This document shows, in pieces, positions 36,263 through 46,039 of a stretch of 64,000 bases of DNA. How positions within the stretch are numbered: position 1 is the stretch's first letter; each line of letters starts with the position of its first letter. The notes beneath the pieces are model-generated. The model did no database searches and was not told where the DNA came from. It was given only the letters and a program-made list of their open reading frames with translations. Source of the DNA: DATJCV01 sp963707665 (lineage in GTDB: Bacteria > Pseudomonadota > Gammaproteobacteria > Burkholderiales > Burkholderiaceae_D). Position numbers and translations under genes: made by a program. The stretch covers positions 62,001-126,000 of the forward strand of contig CAVPQU010000011.1 of NCBI GenBank assembly GCA_963707665.1, given 5' to 3'.

Positions 36263-37904
36263 TGCCGTTCACCCAGGACTTGACCACATTGGCCACCACT
36301 TTCGGATCTTCGCGCGCCAGTTGCTTGGCCAGGTCCAGATTATTCTGATAGGTGCGCGGCAAGCGCACCGGCGCCTCGTCCGGTGCCGCGCCGGAAAGTT
36401 GCACCACCGCGTCGTCGGTCGCCGGCGCCGGCAGCGCGGCTGCTGCCGGCATGCTCAGCTTGCGCAGGGTGGGGCGCAGGAAACCGAAGAACAGGTACAG
36501 CAGCACCAAGCCGGCCAGCAGGTATTTGCCGGCTTGCTTCGCCATCTCCAGCGACTCCGGCTGCTTCCACAGCGGCACCTCGGCGACGGCTTCCTTCTCG
36601 ACGCCGGCAAACGGGCTATTCACCACATTCAGCGTATCGCCGCGATCCTTGTTGTAACCCATCGCCTCCTTGACCAGGTCGGTGATCTGGGTTTTTTCAG
36701 CCTCGGAGAGGGGCCGGCTCACCATCTTGCCCTCGGCGTTGGCCTCGCGCTTGTAATTCACGACCACCGCCACCGACAGCCGCTTGACGCCACCCATCGG
36801 CTGCTGCACGTAGCGAATGGTTTTATCCACCTCGTAATTGACGGTCGATTCCTTGTGCGTATTTTGCGGCGGGGCGGTCCCGGCCGCAGGTTGCGCTGCG
36901 GCGCCGGGCGCCACCGTGATCGGCGCGGTGGCTGGGGCCGGCGGCTGGTTCGACAGTGCGCCAGGAATGCCACCCGTGCCGGCGTTGCCGCCATTTGCCG
37001 ATTCGCTGCTTTGCAGGCTACGCACGGCCGACGAGTCCGGTGCCTGGTTCGGCTTGTAGATTTCCGCTGCCTGTTCGCTATGCGAAAAATCGACGTCGGC
37101 CGTGGCTTCGGCGCGCACGTTGTTGGGGCCGACGATCGGTGTGATGATCGATTCCACCCGCTGCGCGATGCTTTGCTGCAGTTCCTGCACGTATTTCAGC
37201 TGGGTCGGGTCGAGGCCGTTGGTGCCAGCCTTCTTGTCGGTGTCGGAAAGCAGGTTGCCGTTCTGATCGACCAGGGTCACATTCTTCGGCGGCAGGTTCG
37301 GCACGCTGGAAGCGACCAGATGCACGATGGCGCTGACCTGTTGTTGATCCAGCGTGCGGCCCGGATGCAGGTTCAGCAGCACCGAGGCGGTCGGTTTTTG
37401 CTGCTCGCGCACGAACACCGACGCCTTCGGCAGCGCCAGATGGATGCGCGCCGACTGTACCGCTCCCACCGCCTGGATCGAGCGCGCCAGCTCGCCTTCG
37501 AGCGCGCGTTGGAAATTAACCTGTTCCAGGAATTGCGACACGCCGAGCTTCTGGTTTTCCATCAGCTCGAAGCCGACCCCGCCGCCTTTCGGCAAGCCTT
37601 GCGCAGCCAGCTTCAGGCGCGCGTCGTACACCTGGTTGGCCGGCACCAGAATGGCGCCGCCACCGTCGGCAAACTTGTAGGGAACGTTCATCTGCTGCAG
37701 CGAAGCGACAATCGCGCCACCGTCCCGGTCCGAGAAATTCGAAAACAGGATGCGGTAATCCGGCGCCTGGCTCCACATCCAGACCCCCGCCATGACCGCC
37801 ACGATGGCCGCCGCCGCTACCGCCAGCAGCGCATTGCGCGCGCCCGGCGTTTGCGTCAGCCCCATGAAGCCGGGGGCAAGGGTGCCGTCTGCCGCTACCG
37901 CCAT
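36255..37904 (-). CDS. fliF: FliF, MS-ring protein
   Basis: Inner-membrane ring on which the basal body is built. 549 residues from the ATG at 37904, chosen because GGGAG precedes it; upstream in-frame codons have no flagellar similarity. Two membrane helices (about 25-45, LLAVAAAAIVAVMAGVWMW, and 445-465, AGKYLLAGLVLLYLFFGFL) flank the periplasmic ring-building domains (PYKFADGGGAILVPANQVYD, FQRALEGELARSIQAVGAVQ, ASVFVREQQKPTASVLLNL). The C-terminal FliG-binding tail ends AKQLAREDPKVVANVVKSWV. Divergent from fliE. Confidence 0.97.
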   Translation of the reverse strand: MAVAADGTLAPGFMGLTQTPGARNALLAVAAAAIVAVMAGVWMWSQAPDYRILFSNFSDRDGGAIVASLQQMNVPYKFADGGGAILVPANQVYDARLKLAAQGLPKGGGVGFELMENQKLGVSQFLEQVNFQRALEGELARSIQAVGAVQSARIHLALPKASVFVREQQKPTASVLLNLHPGRTLDQQQVSAIVHLVASSVPNLPPKNVTLVDQNGNLLSDTDKKAGTNGLDPTQLKYVQELQQSIAQRVESIITPIVGPNNVRAEATADVDFSHSEQAAEIYKPNQAPDSSAVRSLQSSESANGGNAGTGGIPGALSNQPPAPATAPITVAPGAAAQPAAGTAPPQNTHKESTVNYEVDKTIRYVQQPMGGVKRLSVAVVVNYKREANAEGKMVSRPLSEAEKTQITDLVKEAMGYNKDRGDTLNVVNSPFAGVEKEAVAEVPLWKQPESLEMAKQAGKYLLAGLVLLYLFFGFLRPTLRKLSMPAAAALPAPATDDAVVQLSGAAPDEAPVRLPRTYQNNLDLAKQLAREDPKVVANVVKSWVNGNE

Positions 37905-38119
37905 GATGCGCTCCCGCCGGATTGATTGGAAATGCCTGGATTCACCTGATGCCTCGCTGGTTGCGCTTTTAGCCTTATGCCGATTGTCGTTCCGCCAGCG
38001 TATTTCAATCGTTGGAATAGAGCAATGTTTCCCGCGCTTTTCGGGCCGACGTTGCGGTGCAGGCGTGTTAACGTGCTGACATCGCGGCGCATGGCGCCAG
38101 CCAGCAGGGGAGCAGTGCA

Positions 38120-38467
38120 ATGAGCGTGGGAATGATCGACACCAGCCGCATCGAAGCCATGGTGGCGCAACTAAAAACGGCCGCGGCCCGCACCCAGGGC
38201 GTGGCCAACTCAATGCAGCCGCAGGCAGCCGAGCCGGTGGCCAGGCCCGGCTTTGCCGATGCCTTGAAAGCGTCGCTCGATTCCGTGAACAGCGTGCAGC
38301 AGAAATCGGAACAGATGGCCAAGGATTTTGCGATGGGCGACGACAAGGTCAGCCTGTCCGACATGATGATCTCGATGCAAAAGGCCAGCATCACCTTCCA
38401 GGCGACGGTGCAGGCACGCAACAAGCTGGTGTCGGCGTATCACGACATCATGAACATGCAGATATAG
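38120..38467 (+). CDS. fliE: FliE, MS ring-rod junction protein
   Basis: Joins rod and MS ring and is the first exported substrate. 115 residues beginning MSVGMIDTSRIEAMVAQLKT; the C-terminal half (FADALKASLDSVNSVQQKSE, VSLSDMMISMQKASITFQAT, VQARNKLVSAYHDIMNMQI) is the conserved family core. GGGGAG precedes the ATG. Transcribed away from fliF across a 215-bp divergent promoter region. Confidence 0.97.
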   Translation: MSVGMIDTSRIEAMVAQLKTAAARTQGVANSMQPQAAEPVARPGFADALKASLDSVNSVQQKSEQMAKDFAMGDDKVSLSDMMISMQKASITFQATVQARNKLVSAYHDIMNMQI

Positions 38468-38776
38468 CCTGGCCACGGCGGCGCGCAAGTGGTTGCAGAG
38501 TGAAACCAGGGTCAGTATTTTTCGCAGCCGGCTACATGGAGCAAATTGCTACGACCTTGCTTTCACCGATTCCGCAGCATCCCTAAAAAACCCCAAAAAT
38601 CATTCGGCTTTGACACCGATTTATATAAAAGTAGAGAGTATGTTGTCTTTAACACCGTATGACGCTCGAAATTGATGGTTAAACAGACCAGTATGTGATG
38701 CGGGAAGCGCCGTACGAAGAATGCCTCTGCTTGTCTGCCATGCGGGGCATGCCTATTGGGCAACCGCCGGCCGGTG
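38468..38776. other. 309-bp spacer between fliE and ycgR (convergent)
   Basis: No gene seen. It contains the first copy of a ~35-bp direct repeat (38495-38530), a weakly T/A-rich stretch with a degenerate GGAGTATRTG-like motif (AGAGTATGTT at 38635), and a run of A residues near 38584-38600. No clear intrinsic terminator hairpin. Confidence 0.5.
38495..38530 (+). repeat. Direct repeat flanking ycgR, copy 1
   Basis: Shares GAAACCAGG-TCAG and TTTTTCGCA with the copy at 39635-39673 on the other side of ycgR, same orientation. About 27 of 32 alignable positions agree by eye. Confidence 0.5.
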
Positions 38777-39535
38777 TCACAACAGCCCGGTATCGCGTGC
38801 GTTCTGCTCTCGCTCCAGGCTGGTGATGTAGCGCTGCACCGCGCTTAGCATGGTGCTGGGCATGTCGACGAAGCGGCAGCCGAGGCGGCGAGTATTCTTG
38901 CCGTTGGCCAGCGTCAGGTCGCGCATGTTGCGGATCTCCAGCGCGGTCCGCACCGGGGACCCGGCCGGTAATTGAATGCGGCAATTCGGGTAGATGAGGC
39001 CGACGGTCGGGTTCAGCAGCTTTTGTTCATCCATCAGGGCAATGCCTCCACCGCTGATGTTTTGCAGCGGCAGCGTGACAATGCGTTCCCCCTTGTCTTG
39101 CCCGACGCCGATTTCGCACAGCAGCGGGTTGGCGGTCGGTGTCGGCATGCGGTAGAACTCGCGCCGCTGCAGCCGTACCAGCACCGGTGGAATCGGCACG
39201 CGCAGCGCCGGCCCGTCATGATATTCGCAATATGTCGCCGCATCGGTCTGGAACAGGATGCGGATATTGTTGAGCACGGTTTCGAAGAAAATCTGCTCGC
39301 TGGCGAGGATGCGCTGATTGACGGTCGGATTGGAGGCACAGTCGATTACCACTTCGCCCGCGGAGTCTTCGACCGCCAGCACCGAGGTCACGATGGTGTC
39401 GGCACTTCCTTCGATGCGCAGCTGGATCAGTTGATTGCACTCGCCCAGGCTGCGCAGGAGGTTGATGATTTCGCGCCGCGAATAGATTTCGTAGTCGCTT
39501 AAGTCGAGTGGTTGAAAGTCGTCGTAGTCTGGCAT
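38777..39535 (-). CDS. ycgR: YcgR-type flagellar brake protein, PilZ domain
   Basis: c-di-GMP receptor that slows the flagellar motor. 252 residues from ATG 39535 (MPDYDDFQPLDLSDYEIYSR). N-terminal YcgR domain (about 15-120) then PilZ domain (about 120-235) with the c-di-GMP-binding RxxxR element in QRREFYRMP and the NISGGGIAL motif in place of D/NxSxxG. No strong ribosome-binding site precedes the ATG, so the start is less certain; in-frame codons run up to 39727. Adjacent to flagellar genes as in related species. Confidence 0.9.
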   Translation of the reverse strand: MPDYDDFQPLDLSDYEIYSRREIINLLRSLGECNQLIQLRIEGSADTIVTSVLAVEDSAGEVVIDCASNPTVNQRILASEQIFFETVLNNIRILFQTDAATYCEYHDGPALRVPIPPVLVRLQRREFYRMPTPTANPLLCEIGVGQDKGERIVTLPLQNISGGGIALMDEQKLLNPTVGLIYPNCRIQLPAGSPVRTALEIRNMRDLTLANGKNTRRLGCRFVDMPSTMLSAVQRYITSLEREQNARDTGLL

Positions 39536-39634
39536 CGAGGTAATCAGTGAAGGCGGGGCGGCAATGAATGTGGTGGCGCCAAATTTCGTGGATATAGTTT
39601 CACATATGTGTACCGTGCACTGGACGGCGCCAAC

Positions 39635-39673
39635 GGCAGCGAAACCAGGATCAGGGTTTTTCGCAAAAAGCCG
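39635..39673 (+). repeat. Direct repeat flanking ycgR, copy 2
   Basis: Second copy of the element at 38495, with CAGGATCAGGGTTTTTCGCA and an extra AAA before the final GCCG. Confidence 0.5.
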
Positions 39674-39776
39674 CAAAAAACGCTGTTTCCAGCTCGCTAG
39701 CTGACGCCAATAGCGGCCTGGCAGCAATCGGCTACGTCAGTGCACTCCGCTAGTTCTGAATGGCAAAAGTTAGCAA

Positions 39777-40076
39777 TCATACCTTGCCTTCGCGCTTTTG
39801 CGCCGCCTCGATCTGATACAGCCATGCCAGCAGTTCTGCCACCGCACGGTACAGTGCGGGCGGGATCTGATCGTCCAGCTCCACTTCCATCAACAGCGCC
39901 ACCAGTTCCTTCGATTCATGCACGAACACGTCATGCTCGCGAGCGCGGGCGATGATCTGCTCAGCCAGCAGCCCGCGTCCCTTGGCCACCACTTTCGGTG
40001 CGCCGTCGCTGCTTTGATACGCTAGCGCCACCGCGCTCGACCGCGCGATTGGCGGTGCGTCACGGTCCGGCTGCAT
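39777..40076 (-). CDS. FlhB C-terminal domain-like protein (FhlB/YlqH type)
   Basis: 99-residue cytoplasmic protein resembling only the C-terminal part of FlhB: ALAYQSSDGAPKVVAKGRGL, HDVFVHESKELVALLMEVEL, IPPALYRAVAELLAWLYQIE. It lacks the membrane domain and the NPTH cleavage motif. FhlB-type proteins can substitute partly for the FlhB C-domain in substrate switching. It overlaps the end of the FliK-like gene by 17 bases, so the two are probably coexpressed. Confidence 0.85.
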   Translation of the reverse strand: MQPDRDAPPIARSSAVALAYQSSDGAPKVVAKGRGLLAEQIIARAREHDVFVHESKELVALLMEVELDDQIPPALYRAVAELLAWLYQIEAAQKREGKV

Positions 40077-41051
40077 CGTGTTTCACCGTCAGGGATTCGA
40101 GGGTTGAGCCGGCCGCGCTCAAGGCATCCGACAACTGCGTGCCATGCGCGCGCAAGGCGAGGGCGGCGGCGTCGGTTTCGGTGCGCAATTGCAGTTGCAG
40201 GCGCTGGCCCACCAGCCGGATCGCGCCGCTCACCTTGCCCAGCAGCGGCAGTTCAAAGCGCACTACACTTTGCCAGGACGGTTCCGCGTCCGGCGCCGCA
40301 TCATGCCCGTCCTGCGGCGCATCGCGGCTGACCTCCCATTCCAGTAACTGCCCAGGCCACAATTCACCGCGCCACAGCAGGCGCTGGTTTTCCAGCGTAT
40401 CCAGTTGCAGCGGAATCAGTTGGGTGCCGGGAGAATGCGGCGCATCGGCGCGGGTGGCATTGGGTGATTGCGCCGCCAGCTGACGCGCATCCTGCGCCTG
40501 TGGCTCGCGCATGAGCTCTGCCAGGCTGCGATTGCCGGCAGCCCATTGGGCGACGTGGGATTCGTAAAACAGGCCGCTGTAGACTACCGCCTCGCGCAAG
40601 GCTCCGGCGATCTGGGCGGGCGGGGCTTGCGGTGATGTCAGTAAGGGCGCGCTGGCCTGCAAGGCAGCTGCGGTGCCGTCCCGGCGCGCGCCTTGCAGCA
40701 GATGATCGATCAGACGGCCGGCGGCGCTGACGGTCGCGGTGGCGGCGACATTGGCTTCGCTTCCCAGCAGGAAAGTCGGGCGCGGCGCGGTACTGGTCAG
40801 TGTCAGCAGTAGCGACTGGCCCACCTTGGCATCCGCCGGCAGATTCATGCGCGCGGTGGTGCCGGCCACCCGCACCAGGAACGTGCCATCATCCAGCGCC
40901 GACAACACCTTGGCCGGACTTGCTGGCCCAGCGCGATCTGCGCCAGGCGGCTGACGGCTTCGTGTTTGGCATCGGCAATCGTGACGACTGCGGTCGGCGC
41001 GTCGATTGCCAGCACGGGCCGGATACTGGACAGGTCGGCCCGTGGCAGCAT
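40060..41051 (-). CDS. FliK-like flagellar hook-length control protein (one frameshift)
   Basis: About 329 residues after correction. It begins MLPRADLSSIRPVLAIDAPT at the ATG at 41051, directly after fliT. The frame changes near 40915-40925 after LAQIALGQQV, continuing as KVLSALDDGTFLVRVAGTTA. The C-terminal part (SVVRFELPLLGKVSGAIRLV, GQRLQLQLRTETDAAALALR) resembles the FliK C-terminal fold. Paired with the FlhB C-domain gene, which mirrors the FliK-FlhB relationship of the main locus. Exact role unknown. Confidence 0.7.
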
Positions 41052-41053
41052 GC

Positions 41054-41389
41054 TCAGCTCACTTGTTGCGCCCCGTACGCCTGGCTTAGCTTGCGTTCGG
41101 TGCCGGCATTTTTCATCAGCGCGGACAATTGCTGCATCCACGGCTCGGTGATGTTGCGAATCTCGCGGTCATCGGCCAGGATTTTCTGGATGATCTGGAC
41201 CTTGCGCTGGCGCACGGTGCCGGTCAGCGGCTCCGGCGGCTCGCCGTTTTGCAACCGCTGCACATGATGGCTGCAATGGTTTTCCAGCGCCACCAACTGA
41301 TCCCAGTCGCCGTTGCGGGCCGCGGCCAGCATCTGTGTCGTAATACCGGCGACGGTCTCGTACAGGGAAATGACTTCCTGGCTATTCAT
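41054..41389 (-). CDS. fliT: FliT, FliD export chaperone
   Basis: Chaperone for the filament cap protein FliD. 111 residues, helical: SLYETVAGITTQMLAAARNG, DWDQLVALENHCSHHVQRLQ, RQRKVQIIQKILADDREIRN. The DWDQLVALE element is typical. Immediately downstream of fliS in a fliD-fliS-fliT order. Intact. Confidence 0.88.
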   Translation of the reverse strand: MNSQEVISLYETVAGITTQMLAAARNGDWDQLVALENHCSHHVQRLQNGEPPEPLTGTVRQRKVQIIQKILADDREIRNITEPWMQQLSALMKNAGTERKLSQAYGAQQVS

Positions 41390-41393
41390 GTAC

Positions 41394-41877
41394 TCAGGCC
41401 CTCACCAGGTTGGACATGCGCGGCGCCAGCGCGTCGTAGGCCGGCATTTTGGGCGCTGCCGCCGGTATTGATGGAACCGGATTGACGGGCTCGCCAATCG
41501 CTTCCCATGCGCCTTTCAGGTCAACCAGCAGGCCATGCACTTCATCCAGGATCGCCGGCTGGTTTTCGAGATTGGCGGCCAGCAGGCGGCGTCCCATGTA
41601 TTCGTAGAGAGAATCCAGACTGATCGGCGATTTCGCCGCCAGCTTCCTTGTTCAGGCTGGCGCGCAAGCCGCTGTCGATGATCGTGATGGCCTTGGAAAT
41701 CGCCTGGCCCTTGCCGGCAATGTCGCCGTCTTTCATTTTTTGCGTGGCAGTAGCAATCGACAGCAGCGCGCCGTCGAACAGCATGACGATCAGTTTGTGC
41801 GGACTGGCGGCAGCCACCCCGGTTTCGATTCCGACTTTGGCGTAGGCATTGGCGCCGTTTCTGGCCGATCCGAACAT
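41394..41877 (-). CDS. fliS: FliS, flagellin export chaperone (one frameshift)
   Basis: Binds flagellin in the cytoplasm and delivers it to FlhA. Begins MFGSARNGANAYAKVGIETG with ASPHKLIVMLFDGALLSIAT and KAITIIDSGLRASLNKEAGG. The frame breaks at about 41619 after IADQ because of one extra T; removal restores LDSLYEYMGRRLLAANLENQ and the rest of the family sequence. Corrected length 160 residues. Confidence 0.92.
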
Positions 41878-41890
41878 GTGCTTTCTCCGC

Positions 41891-43926
41891 TTATTGTTTG
41901 TTGAGGTTGGCCAGGCGCGGCCAACTGCTGGGTCAGGTAATTGCTGGTCGTATTCATGTTGCCGATAGCATCACGTCGAGCGCGGTGAATTGCTTGCGGT
42001 ATTGCGCCTCGATGTTGGTCAGCCGAGTATTGAGCGCGTCGCGGCTGTCTGCCGACGATCCTTGATGCTGCGGTTGATGCCATCGGTGCGGCCGGAAATC
42101 AGGCCGCTCGCTGCCCAGGAAGCCGTCGATCAACTTGCTCAGCTGCGAGGCATAGCCTTGCGAAAAATCGAGCGTGCCGCGCGCGCCCAGGCTATCGCCG
42201 GTCACCTGGATTTTCAAGCCTTCCGCGCTGCTGCCGTCGGCACCGGTCAGGAACTGGCCCGAGCCGGTGGCGGCAATGCCGTTGATGGTGCCGGCGACAT
42301 CGATGCCGGCGGTGGCGACCGGCTCCGCGCCCAGCAAGATCGCAAGGCGCCGGTGCCGCTGAGCGTTACCTTGGAAGCCGAACCGTAGCGTGTCCGAAGT
42401 GATGGTCAGCACGCCGTTCGTTCTGGGTGACCTTGGCCGACACGCCTGCCGCCGAGAACGCCGTGATGCCGTTGATGGTGGCCTGCAGGTGCGCGGCCAG
42501 CGAGGCGGCATTGTAGGAGCCGGCCGTCAGCTTGAAGCTCGACGTGATGCCGTTCAGCGTCAGCGTCAGTTCGTCGTTGGCGCCGGCCGTAATGGTGGTG
42601 TTGGCGGCCGCCGTTCCGACCAGTTGGCCCTTGGTCGCCAAGCGCCGTGATGTTCATCGCGTTGCTGCCAGCCTTGGTTGCCAGGGTCGAGCCGGCGTAG
42701 CTGATCAGGCTGTCGGACGCGGTGCCGGCGACGGCAAACAGCTTGCCGATGTCGTCGAAATTGCTGGCTGATCGCTTTTTGCAACTTGGCCGAATCGAGC
42801 GCCAGCGTGCCGTCCTTCTGGAACGAAACGCCGATTTGCGACAGATTGGTCAAGCGGGCCATCCAAGCCCTGCCGGCGGCGCTGCAAACATTTTCTGCAC
42901 AGCGTTCTGGATGGTGCGCACGGTCGAGTCGCCGATCAGCGGGCCGCCGCTCTTGGTGGTCGGGGTTGTAGGCGGTCAGCGCACTTCAGCGTCGCGTTCA
43001 GGTCGTTGTACGCCTTGACGAAGGCGTTGACGTTTTTCTCGACCGCGCTGGTGTCGCTGCGTGATCGAAATCGTGGTGGCACCGATCTTGCCGGCAGTCA
43101 GCGTCACGCCTTCGATCGCGCCGGTGATGGTATTGGTGGCGCTGGTGATGGCGATGCCGTTGAGCGTCATCTGCGCATTTTGCGCGGCGCTGGTTTGCGT
43201 CAGCTTTTGCGCGCTGCCGTCCGTCCGAAGGGTCGTAGCTCAGCAGGTCCTTCAGCGCGGAATCGCCGTCCACGGTGATTTTCATGCTCGACGCCACGCC
43301 GGTCTTGTCCGACGTTAGCACCAGCCGGTTCGGCTTGGCGCTGCCATCCGCGACAATGGTCGCGGTCACGCCCAGGCCGGCCTTGTTGATCGCGTCGCGG
43401 ATACCTTGCAGGGAATTGTTGCTGCTGTCGATGGTGATGCTGCCGGAGGCCTGATCCGCGTTTTCCGCGAAGCTGGCACCGGTATACATGCCATTGGCCA
43501 GCGTGCCGCCGCTGATGGTGCCGAACTGGAACGTAGTGGTGGTCGCTGGCGCCGCTGCCGATCGAGGCGGTGGTCGAAGCCATGCCGGTGCTGGCCAGCG
43601 ACTGCTGCTGCGCCAGCTGGGTCAGATCGAGGCTGTATTTGCCGGCTGCGGCGCCTTTGCTCGGTGGTGGCCGAGGCAATCGTCGGCGTCGCTGCTGGTG
43701 CTGCGTCAGTTGCTGGAATTTGGACAGAGTCGCTCAGGCCGGCCAAGGTGGTCTGGAATGACGACCAGCGCGCCGGTCAAGGCGCCGAAGGCCGACAGCT
43801 TGGCCTGATAGCTTGACTCTTTTTGGGCCAGCGCCGTCAGCGGCCTGCTTTCCACCTCCATCAATTGACTGACGATGCGAATTGATGTCGAGGTTGGATC
43901 CGATGCCGGGGGAGGAAATGCGCCAC
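41891..43926 (-). CDS. fliD: FliD, filament cap protein (many frameshifts)
   Basis: Cap that guides flagellin polymerisation. A GTG at 43926 with AGGAGG upstream starts AISSPGIGSNLDINS, IVSQLMEVESRPLTALAQKE, then the frame changes about 18 times to the TAA at 41891. Each open segment is recognisable and continuous with the next: SLDLTQLAQQQSLAST, ASFAENADQASGSITIDSSN, KITVDGDSALKDLLSYDP, LTAGKIGATTISI, QIGVSFQKDGTLALDSAKLQ, GTINGIAATGSGQFLTGADG, LNTRLTNIEAQYRKQFTALD, YLTQQLARLANLNKQ. Most changes need one extra base removed. The density argues for poor sequence rather than a dead gene. Preceded by a FliA promoter. Confidence 0.88.
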
Positions 43927-43960
43927 TTGGCCTCCTGCTGAAAAATGACAATGTACCCTG

Positions 43961-43987
43961 TTATCGGCCGAATCAAATCCGACTTGA
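43961..43987 (-). promoter_or_regulatory. Sigma-28 promoter of fliD
   Basis: Minus strand: TCAA (43987-43984), 15 bases, perfect GCCGATAA (43968-43961). Predicted start lies about 30 bases before the fliD GTG. Confidence 0.85.
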
Positions 43988-44026
43988 GAGGGGTTTTCCG
44001 GGGCTAGTTCGCCGGAGGCGAGCGCG

Positions 44027-44382
44027 TCAGGCTTTTTGATTGATCAGCAAGCCTTGCACCCGATCCAGCGCCTTGGCGATTTCCAGCGCTTCCACCGACG
44101 GCATCTGGCGGATCAGCTCCTTGGTTTGCTGATCGACCACCTTGACCACAGTGCGGTGCGACTCCTCGTCGATGGAAAATTCCAGTCCCGAATCGCGGGT
44201 TTTCATGGTTTGATTCAAGTGGCCGACCGCCTGCGCCAGTTGCGCGCTGCCAGGCGCCGCTGCGGCCGACCTCTGGCGCGTGGCGGCCGCAGCTGCCGGC
44301 TTGGCAGCTACGCTGGCAGCAGCTTTTTCCGTGGCGTGCGGCTGCGGCGCGCCGGAAGAGTGCCTATCGATCGAATCTCCAT
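44027..44382 (-). CDS. flaG: FlaG family protein (one frameshift near the start)
   Basis: Small protein affecting filament length. A strong AAGGAG precedes the ATG at 44382, giving MEIRSIG; the frame then changes near 44360 (two extra bases or one missing) to SSGAPQPHATEKAAAS. The conserved FlaG core is intact: LEFSIDEESHRTVVKVVDQQ and TKELIRQMPSVEALEIAKAL. Corrected length 117 residues. Between fliC and fliD, the usual place. Confidence 0.88.
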
Positions 44383-44404
44383 GATCGCTCCTTAAATGGG
44401 AATG

Positions 44405-44461
44405 CCCCGCCCGAAACAATCCGGGCGGGGAACATTCCTGAATTACCCCGGCCAAGCCGGG
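44405..44461. other. Two hairpins in the fliC-flaG spacer
   Basis: CCCCGCCCG (44405-44413) pairs perfectly with CGGGCGGGG (44422-44430), and CCCGGC (44447-44452) pairs with GCCGGG (44456-44461). They follow fliC on the minus strand but no T-run follows either, so they may stabilise the fliC mRNA 3' end or partly terminate. Confidence 0.5.
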
Positions 44462-44487
44462 TCATGCGAAGTGCCTCGCAGCTGCGA

Positions 44488-45918
44488 TTAGCCGCGCAGC
44501 AGGGCCAGCACGCCGTTCGGCAGCGAGTTGGCTTGCGCCAGCATCGCGGTACCGGCTTGTTGCAGGATCTGGCCGCGGGTCAGGTTGGCGGTTTCCGCAG
44601 CGAAGTCGGTGTCTTGAATCCGGCTGCGCGATGCGGACAGGTTTTCTGCGCTGGTTTGCAGGCTGGTGACCACCGACGTAAAGCGGTTCTGGATCGCACC
44701 GAGCGAAGCACGCGAGGTGTTGATCGAGGACAAGGCCGAATCGATGGATGCCAGCGCGGTTCGGCACCGCTGACCGAGCTGATGTCGATGACCGAGATCG
44801 CTTGGCCGCCTTGCGTACCGGCGGTCGTTGCTGCGGTCAAGCCGGCATTCGCCCGCCGGTACCTGCGATCGTGATGTTCGAGTTGTGTGGCTGGACGAAC
44901 CCGTGATCGACAGCGATACCTGCCTTGGGTGGTGGCGGCGGTCAAACCGGTGGTGGCAGCTCGTGCCGGCGATCGTGATTTCGCGGCCATCGGCGGCGGT
45001 TAAGGTCACCGGCCGGCTGCGTCGGCAGTGGCAGTCACACCTGATGCCGCAGAAACCAGGTTGATTGCCGCGGCAACGTTCGCACCTTGACCGGTAGCGT
45101 CTGCCGCCGGCCGCTATCGCGCCAACGTTGACGCCATTGATCGTGAAGGCGTTGGCAGCGATTGCGGTGCAGGCAGTGGCGGCCATGCCCGTTACCGTGG
45201 CCGCGCATAGCCGTAGCCGTCACGCCGGTCGATGAGGCGTTGATGGCCTGTGCGATCGCATAAGCGCTGGCGGCGGTTTGGCCGTTCTGATTTCCGGCAA
45301 CGGAAGCATTGACGGCGGCGCCATTGATGGTGAGGATCGCCGGCGGCCAGTGCTGCGGTAGTAGCGCCGCCGGTTACCGAGGCAGAGTAGCTGATGCCCA
45401 GCGACGTGGTGCGGGCAGCTGTCGATGCTGTCGATCGTGATCCGGTCGTTGCTGGTGTTGTTGGCGCCGACCTGGAAGGTCTTGCGAGGTGAAGCTGCCG
45501 TCCAGCAGTTTGACGCCGTTGAACGACGAGTTGGCAGGCAACGCGGTCGATTTCCTGGCGCAGCTGCACCACTTCGTTTTGCAGTGCGGCACGGTCGCTC
45601 GGCGCTATTCGAGGCGTTGGCCGACTGCACCGCCAGTTCACGCATACGCTGCAGGTTGTCGCCGATTTGCTGCAGATCGCCTTCGGCGGTTTGCGCCAGC
45701 GAGATGCCGTCGTTGGCGTTGCGCGCTGCCTGGTTCATGCCGCGGATCTGGGATGTCATCCGATCGGAAATGGCCAGGCCGGCGGCGTCGTCCTTGGCGC
45801 TGTTGATGCGCAGGCCGGAAGACAGGCGCTGCAGGGAAGTGGCGAGCGAAGATTGCGACGTCGTCAGGTTGCGCTGGGCATTCAACGACGCGATGTTGGT
45901 ATTGATGACTGAAGCCAT
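44488..45918 (-). CDS. fliC: FliC, flagellin (many frameshifts)
   Basis: Filament subunit. The first ~105 residues are in one frame: MASVINTNIASLNAQRNLTT, LQRLSSGLRINSAKDDAAGL, RNANDGISLAQTAEGDLQQI. The C-terminal D0/D1 region is also intact: LASIDSALSSINTSRASLGA, ENLSASRSRIQDTDFAAETA, ILQQAGTAMLAQANSLPNGV. Between about 45602 and 44760 the frame changes about a dozen times, but segments such as SSFNGVKLLDGSFTS, TFQVGANNTSNDRITIDSI and GLTAATTAGTQGGQAISVID remain flagellin-like. Likely about 470 residues. Own FliA promoter. Confidence 0.92.
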
Positions 45919-46012
45919 TTTGATTCTCCTGTAAGAGCCGATGATTTCCGGCTTGAGCACTTTCAATTTTGGGTTTGCGCTTTTGGGTCAGCGCAAGCCG
46001 CCGTTGTTAGTG

Positions 46013-46039
46013 GTATCGGACGAAGCTGGAAAAAGTTGA
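46013..46039 (-). promoter_or_regulatory. Sigma-28 promoter of fliC
   Basis: Minus strand: TCAA (46039-46036), 15 bases, TCCGATAC (46020-46013), six of eight matches to GCCGATAA including the core CCGATA. About 95 bases before the fliC ATG, leaving a moderately long leader. Confidence 0.8.

Noticed and set aside
41891..45918. fliD and fliC as genuine pseudogenes or programmed frameshifting
   Set aside because: Too many shifts, nearly all one extra base, with otherwise conserved protein and intact promoters; no slippery-site pattern common to them.
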